A stretch of 64,000 nucleotides of DNA, from the NCBI GenBank assembly GCA_963970005.1, contig CAXAMN010015335.1:757174-821173 (forward strand), given 5' to 3'. Within the stretch, counting starts at the first letter, position 1. Every line of letters starts with the position of its first letter. The translations under genes were made by a program, and so were the position numbers. This document shows, one piece after another, positions 10,626 to 23,233 of the stretch. Source of the stretch: Durusdinium trenchii. Taxonomy: Eukaryota > Sar > Dinophyceae > Suessiales > Symbiodiniaceae. The notes beneath the pieces were generated by a model that saw only the letters and a program-made list of their open reading frames with translations, did not search any database and had not been told where the DNA came from.

Positions 10626-12500
10626 TTCATCATATCTCCACGCTGGCATGGCTGCCCACTTCGAAGGAATCTAAATTCTTGAAGTTCCATGACTGTATAT
10701 ATAGGTATTGCATGTGTCAAGCGCATGTGGATGCTGCCTCATTCTTAGAGCTCTTTGCTTCCAAGCAGAACAAAATTAAGTACATGGCCGTGTTACATGT
10801 TTTTGACGGAGCTAGCAAGAAACTTGACAACAAGGTACTATTCCAAATCAAACACCCACTTGATATTTGGAAGACACCCGGTTCAAGCTAGATGAGCCTA
10901 TATATACTATACATATGGCTCATGATCACAAATGTCTGCACAAAATCAATCATCAAACACACAGCGTGCCATCAGACATCGTGTTGGAATTCGAAAAAAA
11001 TGCCATTCCAATGAGCTCCAATTCCACGCCCCGTGTGGCCTCCATTGAGATCCAAATGCCCCCCCCTGCATCCCCCCTGCAACCTGAATTTAAAACATAC
11101 ACTCCCTTTAACTAACATGCAAGTGGAAAAAAAACATCTGGGTGCAAAGCAACATGGTCTTCCAAGGCATTCCAAGGGACCATATTCCACTTGGGAGTGT
11201 AAACATATATAAAACATCGCTTTTCTGTGGGCAAGCACAGGCCTTGAAGGCTATTGACTTGACAAAACAATTTGTAATTAATCAAGTCCTTCACCACTCC
11301 AAGGATGTCAATTCCAACATAAGGGAAAGAACACACACACACGCGCAAAAAACACAATACTAATAATAACACCACCCCTGACACACACCGTGGCGCGCAT
11401 GCGCGCCCATGCGGGAGGAACTTTCCCCACATCTGGGTCGCGGCACGGCACAGGGCAAGGCGGCACAGCACACGTTTGCACCCGGTCGCTGTGCCTGGCA
11501 CCTCAGTGGGAAGGGCTCCTAGTCCCGCTCTCGGCGACGGTGCCCCCCAAAAAATCATGCCTGATTTCACTTAGCAGGATTCACATGTGGCACTGCTCCA
11601 TCCATAGGATATGGTATGAAACACCTGTAAAAACCATAGCTAAAGGGGTTGGGAAAACTCCTTGGCTCCATTTATCGGGACATGCGATGGAATATGGAGG
11701 ACCCACCCTTTGGTCACGACGCCGTTGTTCTCTGAAAGAGGTGCGTCGGGACCGCTAAAATCCAGCGAACCGGGGATCCAACCTCAGGTGGAGACTCCTC
11801 CGAAGAGTCTCAGGCCTCAGCGGCCTCCAGCCCCCGCCAGCGCCTCTCCCAGACCACTGGGCCTCCCAGGCAGCAGCTCCAAGGCCATGCTCCAAGCGCC
11901 CCTTGGTGACTTCGCACGTCGAGTGGGTCTGGTTGTTGTGATATGGGTGTGGCAAATCTGCCAGGCACCAAAGTCGGAGAGGCTTGGCTGGTAGGTGAAC
12001 ATATGAGTCAATGAGTGCATCAGTCATGGGCTCCCTTTTGCTTTCATTTCCTCCAACAGCGACGCTGACGTGGAACTCCTGCTTAAGCCACTGGGTGGAT
12101 CAAAACCGCTTGCAAACAGGTGACCCACAAGTGACCTCAAGCTCCTTTAGCTGTGGTTTGTGGGAGGGGCATGCATGTGCTGGGGCCAATTTTGTGATAT
12201 TTTGTGGGGCCTTGATGGTTGTGGCTTCGTGGTCGCGGGGCTCCAACAATCTGAAGGCTTTCATGAGCACAACATGCCAGAATATCAAAGGGCAATCAGC
12301 GCATGGGTAGAACATCCAGGCTTTCTGGAGACTGCGCAAGCCAATGGGAGTGCATTAATTGCCCAAACAGGTGGTGACCCCCAGTTCAACCCATGATGAA
12401 ATGGAATCAACAATCAAATAATCTAAAACATCCCAAAACCCGTTGCAAGGTTCCGGAAGTTTCTGGTTTCCCGCGCGCACCTTTTGGCTGTGCGTTGCTC
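10010..12500. other. Gene-poor stretch
   Basis: A GC-rich island at about 11770-11900 is coding-like (plus frame GGDSSEESQASAASSPRQ, acceptor AACCTCAG) but is also open on the minus strand, so it is not called. Otherwise only an ATC microsatellite is evident. Confidence 0.3.
10599..10634. repeat. ATC trinucleotide microsatellite
   Basis: About eleven ATC/TTC units. The minus frame reads poly-Met, a by-product. Confidence 0.85.
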
Positions 12501-12522
12501 TTAGGTTCCGTCAAGTGAATAC

Positions 12523-12615
12523 CTTGACGCCTCCGGGCAAGCAATCGATGAAGCTGCTCCGACTTCGTGCGTAGCTCCAGCAGCTTTTTGCGCAAATGGT
12601 CACACACCAAGCAAC
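12523..12615 (-). CDS. Coiled-coil exon, unrecognised protein
   Basis: The exon has both boundaries: acceptor GGCCAG (AG 12617-12616) and donor CAAG|GTATTC (GT 12522-12521). It reads CLVCDHLRKKLLELRTKS then EQLHRLLARRRQ, with a heptad-like Leu pattern and strong charge, as in a coiled coil. Length is 93 nt. No family can be named from so short a piece. Confidence 0.5.
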
Positions 12616-12989
12616 CTGGCCAACCCACAATAAATACGCGCGTGCAGGCACCTGATAGGGACCATGACCCAACACTGAAGCGATGTCTAAATAGAGCATA
12701 AATATCTCCGACAGGGCTGGCTTAGCATGATTTGTGTGGACTTACATGCCTGAAGCAAATGCCCAGTTTTACCAAAGTGCTACCAACTGCGTGAGGGGAC
12801 ATAGTTCTTTCCCTGCAGTGACCATCAAACAAATATTATTCAAATAAATTCACCACTGTGAACCAATATGTATTATTGCTGAAAAAGGAAAGGCATCTAA
12901 TTACCAGGTTCCATATTGACTCTTGACCTACCCATGCCTCAATTCACTGCCTAAACCTGCGAATTATGCGCAGCCACATGGCCTTCTAC

Positions 12990-13108
12990 GCCTCCGAAAC
13001 CCCTTTGGCAGCTTGCCGACCGTCCTGCCTTCGCGCCATCGTTCGCGCGTTCGCGCTTGACGGTCGTCGCTGGGCTTGAATTCAATGAGCGAGGTCGCTC
13101 GAAACGTC
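12990..13108 (-). CDS. Exon-like frame with GT donor, unrecognised
   Basis: Starting at ATG 13108 the frame reads MTFRATSLIEFKPSDDRQA then RTRERWREGRTVGKLPKGF, basic and GC3-rich, and reaches a GGC|GTAGAAG donor at 12989-12988. The frame is open further upstream, so the ATG may not be the true start. Confidence 0.35.
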
Positions 13109-14162
13109 ATGGCCAAGAGCCGAGGATGACCGGAATTTGTTGAGTCAATTGGCCCATTGAGGTGGCAGTTAATTATGGAGCAAAGAACCCATTGCAAAGG
13201 TTCGCCATGCTTTGCCAATGGTCTTGTTATGTGTTGTTCTGTGCTTTCGCATTGCATAAGTCTAGCTGATGGCTTGATGCTAAACCATGCATTACTATTC
13301 TTTACAAGAAACCGTCACTTTGCATCCTGTAATACCCTGTAGCCTGTAGCTTTTCTTCGCTGCAGTATCGTCAGAAATAGCTTATATTATCTTATATTAG
13401 CTTTCGGCGACATGTTTGCCAGCCCTGGCGGAATCCGCATCTCAGAAACCAAAGGTGAAAAAAGGTCAGTGATGGTCAGTGAGGTTTCCGACAGCCTTCC
13501 GTTTTCCTTGCTAGAGTTCAATTGATAGAAACTTGTGAGTCTAGCTAGTCTAATCAAACCCTTTGTAAAGCCATGTGCAACCCATGCTTGGTCGCATAAA
13601 AAAAAAAAAAACTGTACAGTACAATGCCCGGGCCTGGAAGACTCGGATAAAATCAATCCAAAGACCAAAACAGGTGGTTGATGAACCCACTTCGACCCAG
13701 TGAACCCTTGTAAGACCATTCATGACCATTCCCATCGACCACCCAGCGGTTTAAACTGGGTCCATGTTCACCTGCAGAAGGCAGAAGGGTACTTCAGGGA
13801 GTGTATCCACATCCTGGTTGGGTGGGACTCTTCGGGGACGAAGAGTAGGAACACTCTCTCCAGCGGATCGCCATTGACGGATCGCAGGTCGCTGAGAAGG
13901 TGGAACAAAACGGGCGGTCGAAAAACTTGGCCTTACTGGTAGGGCTCCAAATCGGAACTGCTGCTTCAAAGGTGGAGAGACCACTCTCCAAACATTCATT
14001 CCCGGTTATTAGTCTTGATATCTCTGGTTCCAGTATGTTCCAGTCACATGTTCTCCTCTTCCATCGTCGGCTCAGGCTCTGCTCGCAGGCCAGGGGTTGG
14101 GAACCCCCCCATGTGGGGACCTGTCGTGGTCGTCATTTTGGGCTTCAAATGAAGGGGCTCAC

Positions 14163-14435
14163 TTTGCGCACCACTCCGCGCCCCTTGGACGCGTGGTAGA
14201 GCGTGGTGTAGCCCAAGTGGAACGGAAGCCATGCGAACCTCGGCACCCAAGGGGAATGGAACGATGCCAGGGTGAATCTGCTTCGGTGCTGGTCCAGTTT
14301 TGCCTGGTTCATCTGCCAGGTCACAAGGAAAAAGTTGCCTAGGCAGTCCAAACAGCTGAGTCTTTGCATGGTCAGCTGAGCTCTCGAGGTCCACTTGGGT
14401 GCGCTGACCATGTCATATATTTGCACACACCAGTT
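14163..14435 (-). CDS. Exon-like frame with GT donor, unrecognised
   Basis: The frame contains LGNFFLVTWQMNQAKLDQ and, after a possible acceptor (GTGCCGAG|G), FAWLPFHLGYTTLYHASKG, then meets AAA|GTGAGC at 14162-14161. Only the last ~80 nt show the strong GC3 bias of the other exons, so the true exon may be just that part. Confidence 0.35.
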
Positions 14436-14840
14436 CAATGCTGACGAATGGGGTTAGCCTCGCAGGGCATGATCGTTCTTCGACCATGCCCCATACATGG
14501 CGTCCTCGCATTCATATAGGCCCACGGAGTAGTAGCATTGCTCATCGAAGAGTTTTAGGAAAACTATAACATCCAACCTCAACATTATATGGACCATATA
14601 TGCACCCCTTTCTTCTCCATGTCACATATTAGTAATGTTATAACTATATTTATATATATATACAATTCACATGACTTCAACCTGTTCTTTCTTTAGCGCA
14701 AGAGGCTGGAAGAGTTTGCCCAAGGACTTGTGGAGCGAGATGGCGTTTTGAGCTGCTTGGTCGTTCTTTCCTCAAGCCGAATCTTTCCGTGGTAGTCTGG
14801 TCATCTCGGAAGAGGAGAGGAACCGAAGAACACGACACTT

Positions 14841-14945
14841 CCCAAGCCATACATGGAAGTATATATTTAGTTGCATACATTGACCTCCATCAAAAATAGC
14901 CCATCCATCCTCATCCATCTAATCATTTACATGGATGGTCTGGGG
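14841..14945. repeat. Short foldback element, family A
   Basis: CCCAAGCCATACATGGAAGT at the left mirrors ACATGGATGGTCTGGGG at the right, around an AT-rich centre. Non-coding. Confidence 0.5.
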
Positions 14946-15114
14946 TTGATCAAAACAGAGCCAACCACTTGGGCGCAGTCCAACTTCATGCTCACTTCCC
15001 AGTGTCTCTGTTATGGTTTGCTGGTTCGGGCACCAATGGGCCTGTGACCCACGAGGTCTGGGACCGGTACGGACCTGAGAGATGGTGACCGCGCACGGCC
15101 GAGCTCCATACATG

Positions 15115-15210
15115 AACTATCCCAGAGGAATGGGACTGGAAGAGCGTAATACTCCATTTACCCCATGTATGACCCTAATGTGGGTAACTGTTTCCAGTCC
15201 CATTGATGAT
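15115..15210. repeat. Short foldback element, family A
   Basis: AATGGGACTGGAAGAG and the opposing CTGTTTCCAGTCCCATT form the inverted ends, with the ATTTACCCCATGTATGACCC centre shared with other family members. Confidence 0.5.
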
Positions 15211-15264
15211 TTGAGCATACATTGACTGATGCTTATGTTGGGTATATCCCATTACACAGGCTCA

Positions 15265-15327
15265 ATGGATGATGCTTAGGTTGCAGGCCTTTCGCAAAAA
15301 CATAGTCATACACCTTTGCCGACTGTT
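15265..15327 (+). repeat. Dispersed repeat family B, copy
   Basis: Carries ATGGATGATGCTTAGG, TTGCAGGCCTTTCGC and CCGACTGTT in the same order and spacing as the copy at 55476-55530. Confidence 0.55.
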
Positions 15328-15377
15328 CCTACACCCTTATTATGAATAGGAAGGATAGCGGGCTGGCTTCAACTCAC

Positions 15378-15607
15378 CTGAAAGATTCCCAAACCATCGA
15401 TGCACATGAGTCAGGCGCCGTGCCTTCCCCCCAGCCTGGCAGGTGAAACACCGATCGACCGTCTTGTTCGAACGCGCTGGACACCAACGGGTCGACCGTC
15501 TCGGACGTCCGGTGCCACACCACACCGACCTCCGACACCACGTGACCACACCAGGTCGACCGGGCTCCGCTGGTGGGATCCGCCCAGAACGTCCAAGCTT
15601 CGGTCAT
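15378..15607 (-). CDS. Exon with strong GT donor, unrecognised
   Basis: From ATG 15607 the frame reads MTEAWTFWADPTSGARSTW then, further on, SVFHLPGWGEGTAPDSC, and ends at the canonical donor TTTCAG|GTGAGT (GT 15377-15376). Codons are heavily GC3-biased over 76 codons, which makes this one of the better exon calls. It could be a first coding exon. An internal CTGCCAG at about 15448 could be the true acceptor. Family unknown. Confidence 0.5.
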
Positions 15608-16229
15608 CCTCGGGCGATTCCGAAGAGGCCCACTTCAAGTAGTACCTCGGCGGGTCACGGTGGAGAGGAGGGGGATGTGAAAGCATCACCACACCGGTGT
15701 AAAGTGTCACTGGTGCTCCCCCTCATGTTGTGCTCCTTTTGGCAGTCCACTGACAATGAACAAAGCTAAACGTTTTGGTGCGCACGGTTCAGTCAAACGG
15801 TCCCTAAATAAAGCTCAGAGTTGTATGAGTTCTTGTGGTTATTGTAAGTCTTGTTATTGCGTCTTCCTTTCGGAATTCACTTGGTCAGCAAAAAACACCC
15901 GGTGAACAAAGGACAGTCTTGGCTTCGCCACACATTTATAGTCTATGATACTCCAAAAAAAGGAATGGACAGCATGAACCCGTGGAGCCCTATGGAAGTA
16001 TAGTCCATCAAAGGTATTATAATTATGGGGAATCATAGACTATAGTCCATGCCTAGAATGGAATGTCCAACCAGTGGAGCCCAAACCATGTCGGGGGCCC
16101 GTACCATAAAATACTTGAATGTGAGAAACACGTAGACGTAGCCTATGAAATGGTGAAGAAAACCACATCTACAAACAAACATAGTAAATGTTACTAATGG
16201 TTTACAGCTATTTAGTGATATCCATGAAT

Positions 16230-16246
16230 ATATATATATATATATG
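16230..16246. repeat. TA microsatellite
   Basis: Alternating TA tract. Similar tracts lie at about 21780-21812, 56217-56236, 60896-60924 and 63146-63163. Confidence 0.8.
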
Positions 16247-16285
16247 GTGGTTGATCAATATTCTTCCATCCTGGAATGGCCATTC

Positions 16286-16872
16286 ATCGCGGAAAAAAAG
16301 ATATCTTTCGCGGATCTTTCGCGGCCTCATCGCGAAGCATGGTCCTACAACCATGTCTAGCTAACATGAGCCGGAACATGTCATAGTATCACAAAATAGG
16401 GAGAGACATCTTGCAGCATGACCCCTGCAGTAGATGGTTGAACGTTTCCACAGCTACTCAGGAGTCCGGCGCAACTCAACCCAATCCTCGTGCCAGCTAC
16501 CAACACAGGGTGCTGCAGCTTGAGGAATGTTGGGGGGCCTCAAGCTGGGAACCTAGACTTTAGCGGCACATTCGCGAAACTTTCGCGGATCTTTCGCAAA
16601 ATTTCACTGGTGCTTTCTGTGACAGTGGGGACAGGAATCGGAGAATCCTTTACGCACTGCCAGGGCTGGGCACGGAAATGTTGAGGCTTCAGTTCGTTAG
16701 TCTGTGACATATGGGGACACTTCCGCCCACTGGCTCTGCCGGAGGATTGCCTTGCGGTTCTATTCTTTGTCAGTCCGGTAGAAAGGAAAACAATGAAAGC
16801 GATGACCTTCGATAAATCTTTCGCGGAAAAAAAAGATACTTTCGCGAACCTCATCGCGAATCTTTCGCGGAT
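16286..16872. repeat. Second cluster of CTTTCGCG motifs
   Basis: Motifs such as ATCTTTCGCGGATCTTTCGC and CCTCATCGCGAA occur in three groups (16286-16335, 16563-16600, 16815-16872). The first and third groups share the order GCGGAAAAAA, CTTTCGCG, CCTCATCGCGAA, so they look like diverged copies of one ~50-bp module. Confidence 0.6.
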
Positions 16873-17086
16873 GGTTCTAACAACATCTGAAAGGCTGTTT
16901 TATATAAAACTCCTTACACGGGGTTTTCGATCAACTCCCATATAGAGGAGGATCTCTGTGGCTGCGTGCGTGGCCCACGCGAATAGTGATGTCATAAGTC
17001 TTCGGAGCGCTCCACCCGTTCCAACGACCTGCGAACCGTGGCCTTCAGCCGCGACCCTTGCAGGTGAAGTGTCCAGGACAAACTCA

Positions 17087-17383
17087 TCAAGTCTCACTTT
17101 CTTGCGAACTGCGTTCTGTGTTCTCATTGGCTGAGGGGGAAGGCACCCTCTTGCATCCAGCGCAGCCAAAGGGCTCACTGGCCATCCCCGTCAGAGGCAA
17201 TGCTAGCATGATGGCATAGAAGAACCGTAAGCTTTGGGTCTCCACCATCTGCACCAGTTCTCGGCGCGAAGCAACGGACTCGGACGACTCGGAGGAAGGC
17301 GCGCGCGGAAGGAAGGCGCGGAGTGCCAGTCCACCGAAGTCATGAGAGAGTGGTGGACCCCACAGTTCACTGGACCCGGATCA
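17087..17383 (-). CDS. Exon-like frame with a hydrophobic segment, unrecognised
   Basis: A GC3-rich frame of nearly 100 codons contains SSESSESVASRRELVQMV, then a hydrophobic stretch LRFFYAIMLALPLTGMAS and EPFGCAGCK, which could be a membrane or signal segment. It ends in TGA 17089-17087, but a GT after CAAGAGG (near 17147) may end the exon earlier. Family unknown. Confidence 0.4.
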
Positions 17384-17967
17384 ACCCAGATCCTCACCCT
17401 GATCACAGTACTGTATATCAGATTATCATAGTACAGTCATATAGTCATATAGTGTTGATGGACCACAACTGCAAAATCGTGAAGGCATTGCAGGATGTTC
17501 AGGAACACCTTTAATTTGTAGGGCCGTGGCCTCCAACAAGTGCCTGTTCCCTTTTCCAGGCCATGTCTTTCAAATTGCTATGCCATGTTCCATTCCTCAT
17601 GGATCCACATCCCTTCTCAAAGGCTGATGTGTTCAACACCTTTATGCAGGCCTGGAGGCTCCCTCTACACCTTTGAAACGAAGTTTCAAACACCTGGATC
17701 CCAGAAAAGCAAATAAACATCACCAAAGAAAACGGTAAAACCCCATGGCCCAACCCCTCTCCCCTCTAGACCAAGGCGCTATTCCCCGGGAATCTGGGTG
17801 GGATCCCCGAGCGTAGCCGGACCAAGGCGCGCGCCACAAGGCCCAGCAGCATCCCTTGGTATAGCTCTGGCCGGCTCAACGGATCAGAATGCTGCCCCGA
17901 TCTGCAATGGGTATAGAAGCTAAGTTACAATACATAACAACACGTATAAGGTATATACATATATGTC

Positions 17968-18243
17968 TTATACCGGTATAGTTATTATACAAGTACTGTG
18001 TGAAATGAGACAATCATATGGTATTGGGTGAACACAAAGGACAGTAATTGGACGGTCATCGCAAATATAATGACCTTGTCCATGAACAAACATTGAGATG
18101 CACTCTCTGTTGGTATCCCTTTCGAAAAGCACTTTCCATGGATGGACAAAACTCCATGAACCATCTTCCAAGACCAGCATGCACAAAGCATCCTCGGCCG
18201 AAAGCTCTTGTGGAAGCGTCCTAGAGGCGATCCATTGATTCAT
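17968..18243 (-). CDS. Exon-like open frame, unrecognised
   Basis: The frame begins MNQWIASRTLPQELSAEDA and includes LCMLVLEDGSWSFVHPWKVL. The first ~45 codons look protein-like; the rest drifts to AT-rich codons, so the exon probably ends inside. No homology recognised. Confidence 0.35.
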   Translation of the reverse strand: MNQWIASRTLPQELSAEDALCMLVLEDGSWSFVHPWKVLFERDTNRECISMFVHGQGHYICDDRPITVLCVHPIPYDCLISHSTCIITIPV

Positions 18244-19038
18244 GCGCGTAGCTATTCATGCATTGTGCTTGTGGGAAAACTCTGACCTAGAAAACCTACC
18301 ATCACCCACCAGCGCTTTCGACTGGTGGCTGAAACCGCCAAGGCTCCAATACCAAGTTGTTTGTGCAGAATCAACAGTTTCCTGCGCAAGAAGCGGCGCA
18401 GGAAGATCTTGCCTGCTTGTTGACACATGTAGAGGTTGGCCTATCATGCAGCCCAAAGTTGGCTCACAATTCTTGCTGGAAGTTCCCCCAAAACGACCTA
18501 AATTGAAGCACCAACATGTTTCTTCAAACCTAGCCCACATACTCCACTTGATGATCTATATTGACCTCGGAAACCAACTCAATCACCTCAATGTAGGGAA
18601 ATGTCTGGGTAACTTTGGTTGCTCCATTGCTGGATCCTGTTGAACGGGGAGAACACGCTGGCTCCTTCCTCAACCGCACGGGGGTTAAAGAAACATCACA
18701 TGCACAACACTAAAAAAGGAGGACAAACCATGATAGTGAATCTTTCAGTTTATCATATCCCAAAAACTTATTCATAGGACTGCAATTGACCCCTCTTCAA
18801 CCACCCCAATGTAGGCATATATACAAGTCCCATGGACTGGCTGGGCCAGGTATTGTATATCATAATGATCTCTATAGTTAGTTATAATTTCAATACAATA
18901 TGTATATATGATAACCTTATGAATCATAGTCTCTGTCATAACAAGGGTCTTAGCCAAGTCACTGACTCTAAATAGAACCAAAATAGGAAACAAACCTATC
19001 AGTGATCTAACGTGATTTAACCAGTTAAGCCATTCTAC

Positions 19039-19207
19039 CGCAACTGACGTCCATTCCCAATCTCCACCGGCTCCGTCCGCGCTCGCTCCCGAAGACTGAA
19101 TGAAGCGCCTCTTATTCTGTCCGTTGGAGTAGGCCGCTGCCTGGGCGGTGCCCAAGGCACCAAAAATGCCCAGTGCCATCAGGAGGTGCAAGTGCCGCAG
19201 CGCCCGA
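19039..19207 (-). CDS. Exon with signal-peptide-like segment, unrecognised
   Basis: After the acceptor TTGACTTACAG (AG 19209-19208) the frame reads RALRHLHLLMALGIFGALG then TAQAAAYSNGQNKRRF, with a hydrophobic core ending in small residues, like a signal peptide or membrane helix. GC3-rich. A GT donor after GTTGCG (19038-19037) is possible. Confidence 0.45.
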
Positions 19208-20341
19208 CTGTAAGTCAACAAGGACCTCGGTCCGCGCTCCATCGTCACCCAAGTAGCGACTCCACTTCCACCTCCGGACTGACCAAACAGAACTGGACCA
19301 AGTAGCGAAGAGGACGCCGACCGGTGCGGAATCAATTGCACCAAGCGACAGCGGCTTCATATGATGGGAAGTACGGTAGATGTAGATGCACACGAAAGCC
19401 ACCCTCAGCAAACTCAATTCACAATGCCACACACAAACAAAAACAAAGTTACTAACTCTTAAAACTGAAACTTTAGGGGTTGGAATGGTTGTGCCAAAAG
19501 AAATGAAAATCAGTTGATGGCAAATGCGTCTCACTGCATATGGCAGCTGCGGCGTTCAAATGCATTGTATGACCTCTTGGTGTTCCTGGTCTGTCTCCCT
19601 AGGGCTCCAGTCGTACCTCCTCAGAAGGTATTTGGACATATTTGGACCCTCCAGACTCCAAACCCTCCCCAAACACCTCCTTAGAAGGTAAGAACTGGAG
19701 CCCTTCTGGGGTCTCTTCGCTCGTGCGCGTTGAGAACGCTCGTCCCGTCCTCAGCGCCGGTCCCCGATGCGACGGGTGAGTGATCCGACCAAGGGGCTTG
19801 GGACCCCATGCAGAACAGTGGCACAAGAAAGCCAGAATGAGCAGGAAACCAGGTTAAAACATAGCACCCTCCAATGAGGTCACCAATTGAAACCTGATGA
19901 AAGCTGTTAGTAGCCTGTTAGTAACAGGACCTAACAACCCTCCAAAGGAGACCTGTTGGAGGGTGCTGGTACATCAGGGTTGGTTGGCTTTGGCCCTCTG
20001 ACCATTCAGTGGAGCGATCCACACTGGGACATAGAGAGGCTGATCTGTCGAGGCACAGTGCATCGAAGACTTTGTATTTCATGTACAAGGCCAAGTCCTT
20101 GCTGCAAAAGCTGGGAACGTCTGCTTAGCCCAAAGGGTCCGGAAGACGTAGCAGTGAACAAGTGGAATTTCTCGCGGGGCACCCAAGCTCACTCACTTGA
20201 GGGACCAACTACCAATTATCACAGGGCAAATCTCCACGTAGATACACCAATCACAGTGTGTTGTACTGTGTCCAAGTGTCCACCGTGTGAACACAGTGTT
20301 GCCCTGTGATTCACCTGTGATTCACTGCCAATTATCACAGG

Positions 20342-20512
20342 GAGATTCAACACGGTGTCCACAGTGTTGTACTGTGTCCGCTCCCGCTCCCACACTCCCC
20401 ACCTTTCGATCAACGTCACGGTCTGGATGTGTCCGCCTTTCTCAAAAACCACCCAGGCAACGGTGTGTTTCATGTTTATGTTGGGGCAGGCTTCCATCCT
20501 TGTCGATTCCTC
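20342..20512 (-). CDS. Exon-like frame, unrecognised
   Basis: Acceptor GGCCCAG (AG 20514-20513) leads into EESTRMEACPNINMKHTVAW then VVFEKGGHIQTVTLIERWG and VWERERTQ, with strong GC3 bias. The 3' boundary is not certain; GT occurs after CTCCCT. Its lower end overlaps a duplicated CAATTATCACAGGG sequence (20212 and 20330). Confidence 0.4.
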
Positions 20513-22559
20513 CTGGGCCACGAGTTGTCCGGATCCCCGTCGTCCGGATCCGGCGACCGCCCGTCACTAGCTTGAGCCCGCCCGCCACGATGTTCCGCCC
20601 CCAAAAGCGGCCACGCGTGCGCCACATTGAGACTCTTAGGTCTTGGCCCATGGTTCACAAGAAGATCATTTGGAGACTCGACTCTTGGTCCACCATGGAG
20701 AAAAATAATCACATGGTTAGGGCGAACAAAGCAGCCGCTTCCGAAGAAACCACCATGGTAAGAGTGTTGCTGGTACAGGTCCACTCATATTAGCCGCGCA
20801 GGGAAAAAGAGATACCCTGGCACCTGTGTGCCAGCTAGGCCGGCGAGTGGGCAACTAGTTTGCACACACCTCAAGATGGAGTTCAAAACCAAGCGCACGC
20901 ACAGGGCCCAGGGCGCCCATCAAATGGTCAATGGTCACTCATCTGGACTGATACACCCTCATCAACCCTCCCACCTCCTCCATCCTCCCACCGCACAGTT
21001 CACCAAGCTCGGTTCGCCCAGCAGCAGAGCCAGTTCGGTCGCCTCCGGACGCCACCTCAGCCTTGGCCTCTGCATCCCAGTCCTCGGGGGACTCGCGCCC
21101 CCACCGCGGGACCGGCGCCCAGTCCGGAGCTGCGACCGCGATCGGCGGTGGACGTGAGGGGAATGCGAAATAGAAATCATGCCGTGACATGGAGTGTCGA
21201 AGGATTCGAGTGAAGCATAGCGAGTCCGTGTGTGGCGTCTGTACTTTGGGGTGGTTTCAGTGTGTCCTTCCAGGAAGAGTCAAGGAACTATGGAAATATC
21301 AAATACCTGTCTATGAACCTGTGTCGCAGTTCTCAAGCAGGGTAATCGGGCAAAAGGCACAAATCCAGCTAATTTTGCCGTGACTTAGGCCAATCAATTC
21401 TTCCGATTTGGAGACTTCGTGGAGGGTATTGCCCTTCAACATGTAGAGGGAAATGATGGAGGGCATGGTACTGAGAAGGTCGTCTGTCCTTCCAACCGTA
21501 AGAGTTCAACTCCCCAGGTGTACACTAAGTTCATGAAAGTATCAAGCCATCATACACATCATACACCATCTTCTTTAGCTCCTTTTTGCTGGACCTTTTT
21601 TCAGGTCCATGTCTTTGCTCTCTCCCTCTCGAGGGCACTCCCAAGGGTCCAAATGCTCAGCTGGCAGCAGGTCGCCCACCAGGAGCTCTTGATCCCGTCG
21701 TACCTGAGGCCAAAGGACATCACACTTGACATTTGGTTGCCATGACATGCATCAATGTCAATCGCATCTGCAAGTATACAGTATATATATATCATATATA
21801 TATATATATCTATCGATAGATCACAAATGATCACAATGATTACAGTATTTGAGTGCTCGTCTTTATCACAAGTTTCCAAACCACCACATGCTTGACCCCA
21901 AACCACCCCAGCACTGCTTTTAACCCCGGGACCTTCCCACTGTTGCATCAGGAAGGGGGGAAGGGGGAAGGAAGCATCTCAAATCCATTCAAATCCCAAA
22001 TCCAGAGTTCCTTGGCTGTAGATACCAACTGTTGAAAAGGGTTCCAGGATGGTCCAGCGAATGCCACAAAACCTCCAGGAAGGCCGTTGGAGGAGCCGCT
22101 CTCCTGGCTGTTGATCTCCCAACGGGGTTGGATCCTGCACATCTGACAAACCAAACATCCATGTCGTCAGCCCAAAGCACCAACAGCCATGGTAGTGCCA
22201 TCCAGCTGGTGTTTTCGGCCGCGCGTAACGCGACCCACACTGGGGCCAGTGTGGACATCATTAACAACACCCAACTAGACGGGGCTCAACGAAAATATGG
22301 GCAATGTTCCAACAGCTCTTTAATCAGGGGCATCGGATGTTTTCAATTTATCCCTGGAATCAGCAGGGACGACCGTGGATGCTATGGCCACTTGGACCGT
22401 GAAATCCTGGGAGGGAGACCGTGGTTTGGTTTCTCTCCGATATTTGGCCACTTGCGTGTAAAGCGAAACACTTGTTGTACGAACACTTGAGGACTCCCCC
22501 AGCGCTGCAGGTGAGTTTCTGTAAGCAAAACTGCCGGAATCGACCTCATGCAACTCCTT

Positions 22560-22660
22560 CCAGTCCATCCATGAGACTGGAAAATAGCTATGTGTTATGT
22601 ATTTACCCAGATCTACCCTATAGATGTAGGTATCTATTCCACACATGGATGGTCTGGGTC
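22560..22660. repeat. Short foldback element, family A
   Basis: CCAGTCCATCCATGAGACTG at the left opposes CTATTCCACACATGGATGG at the right. The centre includes ATTTACCCAGATC, as in related copies. Confidence 0.55.
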
Positions 22661-23153
22661 TGAGGACTTCCCTACTCTCCGACATAACATGGAAAATGGC
22701 CACTGAGACCACCGGGGTCTAAGAACTCTCTGGACTACACTGCACACGGATGTTCACTTTGATGAGCTTTGATGTAGGTTGCCCTGCCTCCAGCAATATG
22801 GAAGTGGATAACCCTCTGTTTGTGGAGGAAAGATGCCTTTCCGGGGGCCATGCCACCCACATAACCATGATTGTTCTTTGAAATAACATGTTCCCCAGAA
22901 AAGGGGGCTTACCCATAGGCTCATAGGGACAATTGAACAAATATAAACCTTGAGATACCGCAAAACCAGGGCGGGTAGTGGGTCTGAGGGCGTTCCTGCT
23001 TGCTCTCCCCAAGACTCGGGCTCAGTTCAGACCCAGCGACTCGGGCTTTCTCCGAATGCTCGAAGACCTCGAACTCCTTCGTGCAGTCTGTGCCAGCCTG
23101 GCGCGGCCACCGTCATGACAAACGAATGCCTACCGCATCGCCTACATTTGCCT

Positions 23154-23233
23154 ACCACTCACCTCACCTCACCTCACCGCAACCGCACCCACTCACCCAC
23201 CCACGCACCCACGCACCCACCCACCCACGCCAC
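23154..23233. repeat. CACC/CCAC-rich simple repeat
   Basis: CACCTCACCT units pass into CCCACCCACGCA units. The strand asymmetry (C-rich) is marked. Confidence 0.8.

Noticed and set aside
18772-19344. 190-codon minus frame as a full gene
   Set aside because: Only its central part (19207-19039) has an acceptor and coding bias; the rest reads like intron.
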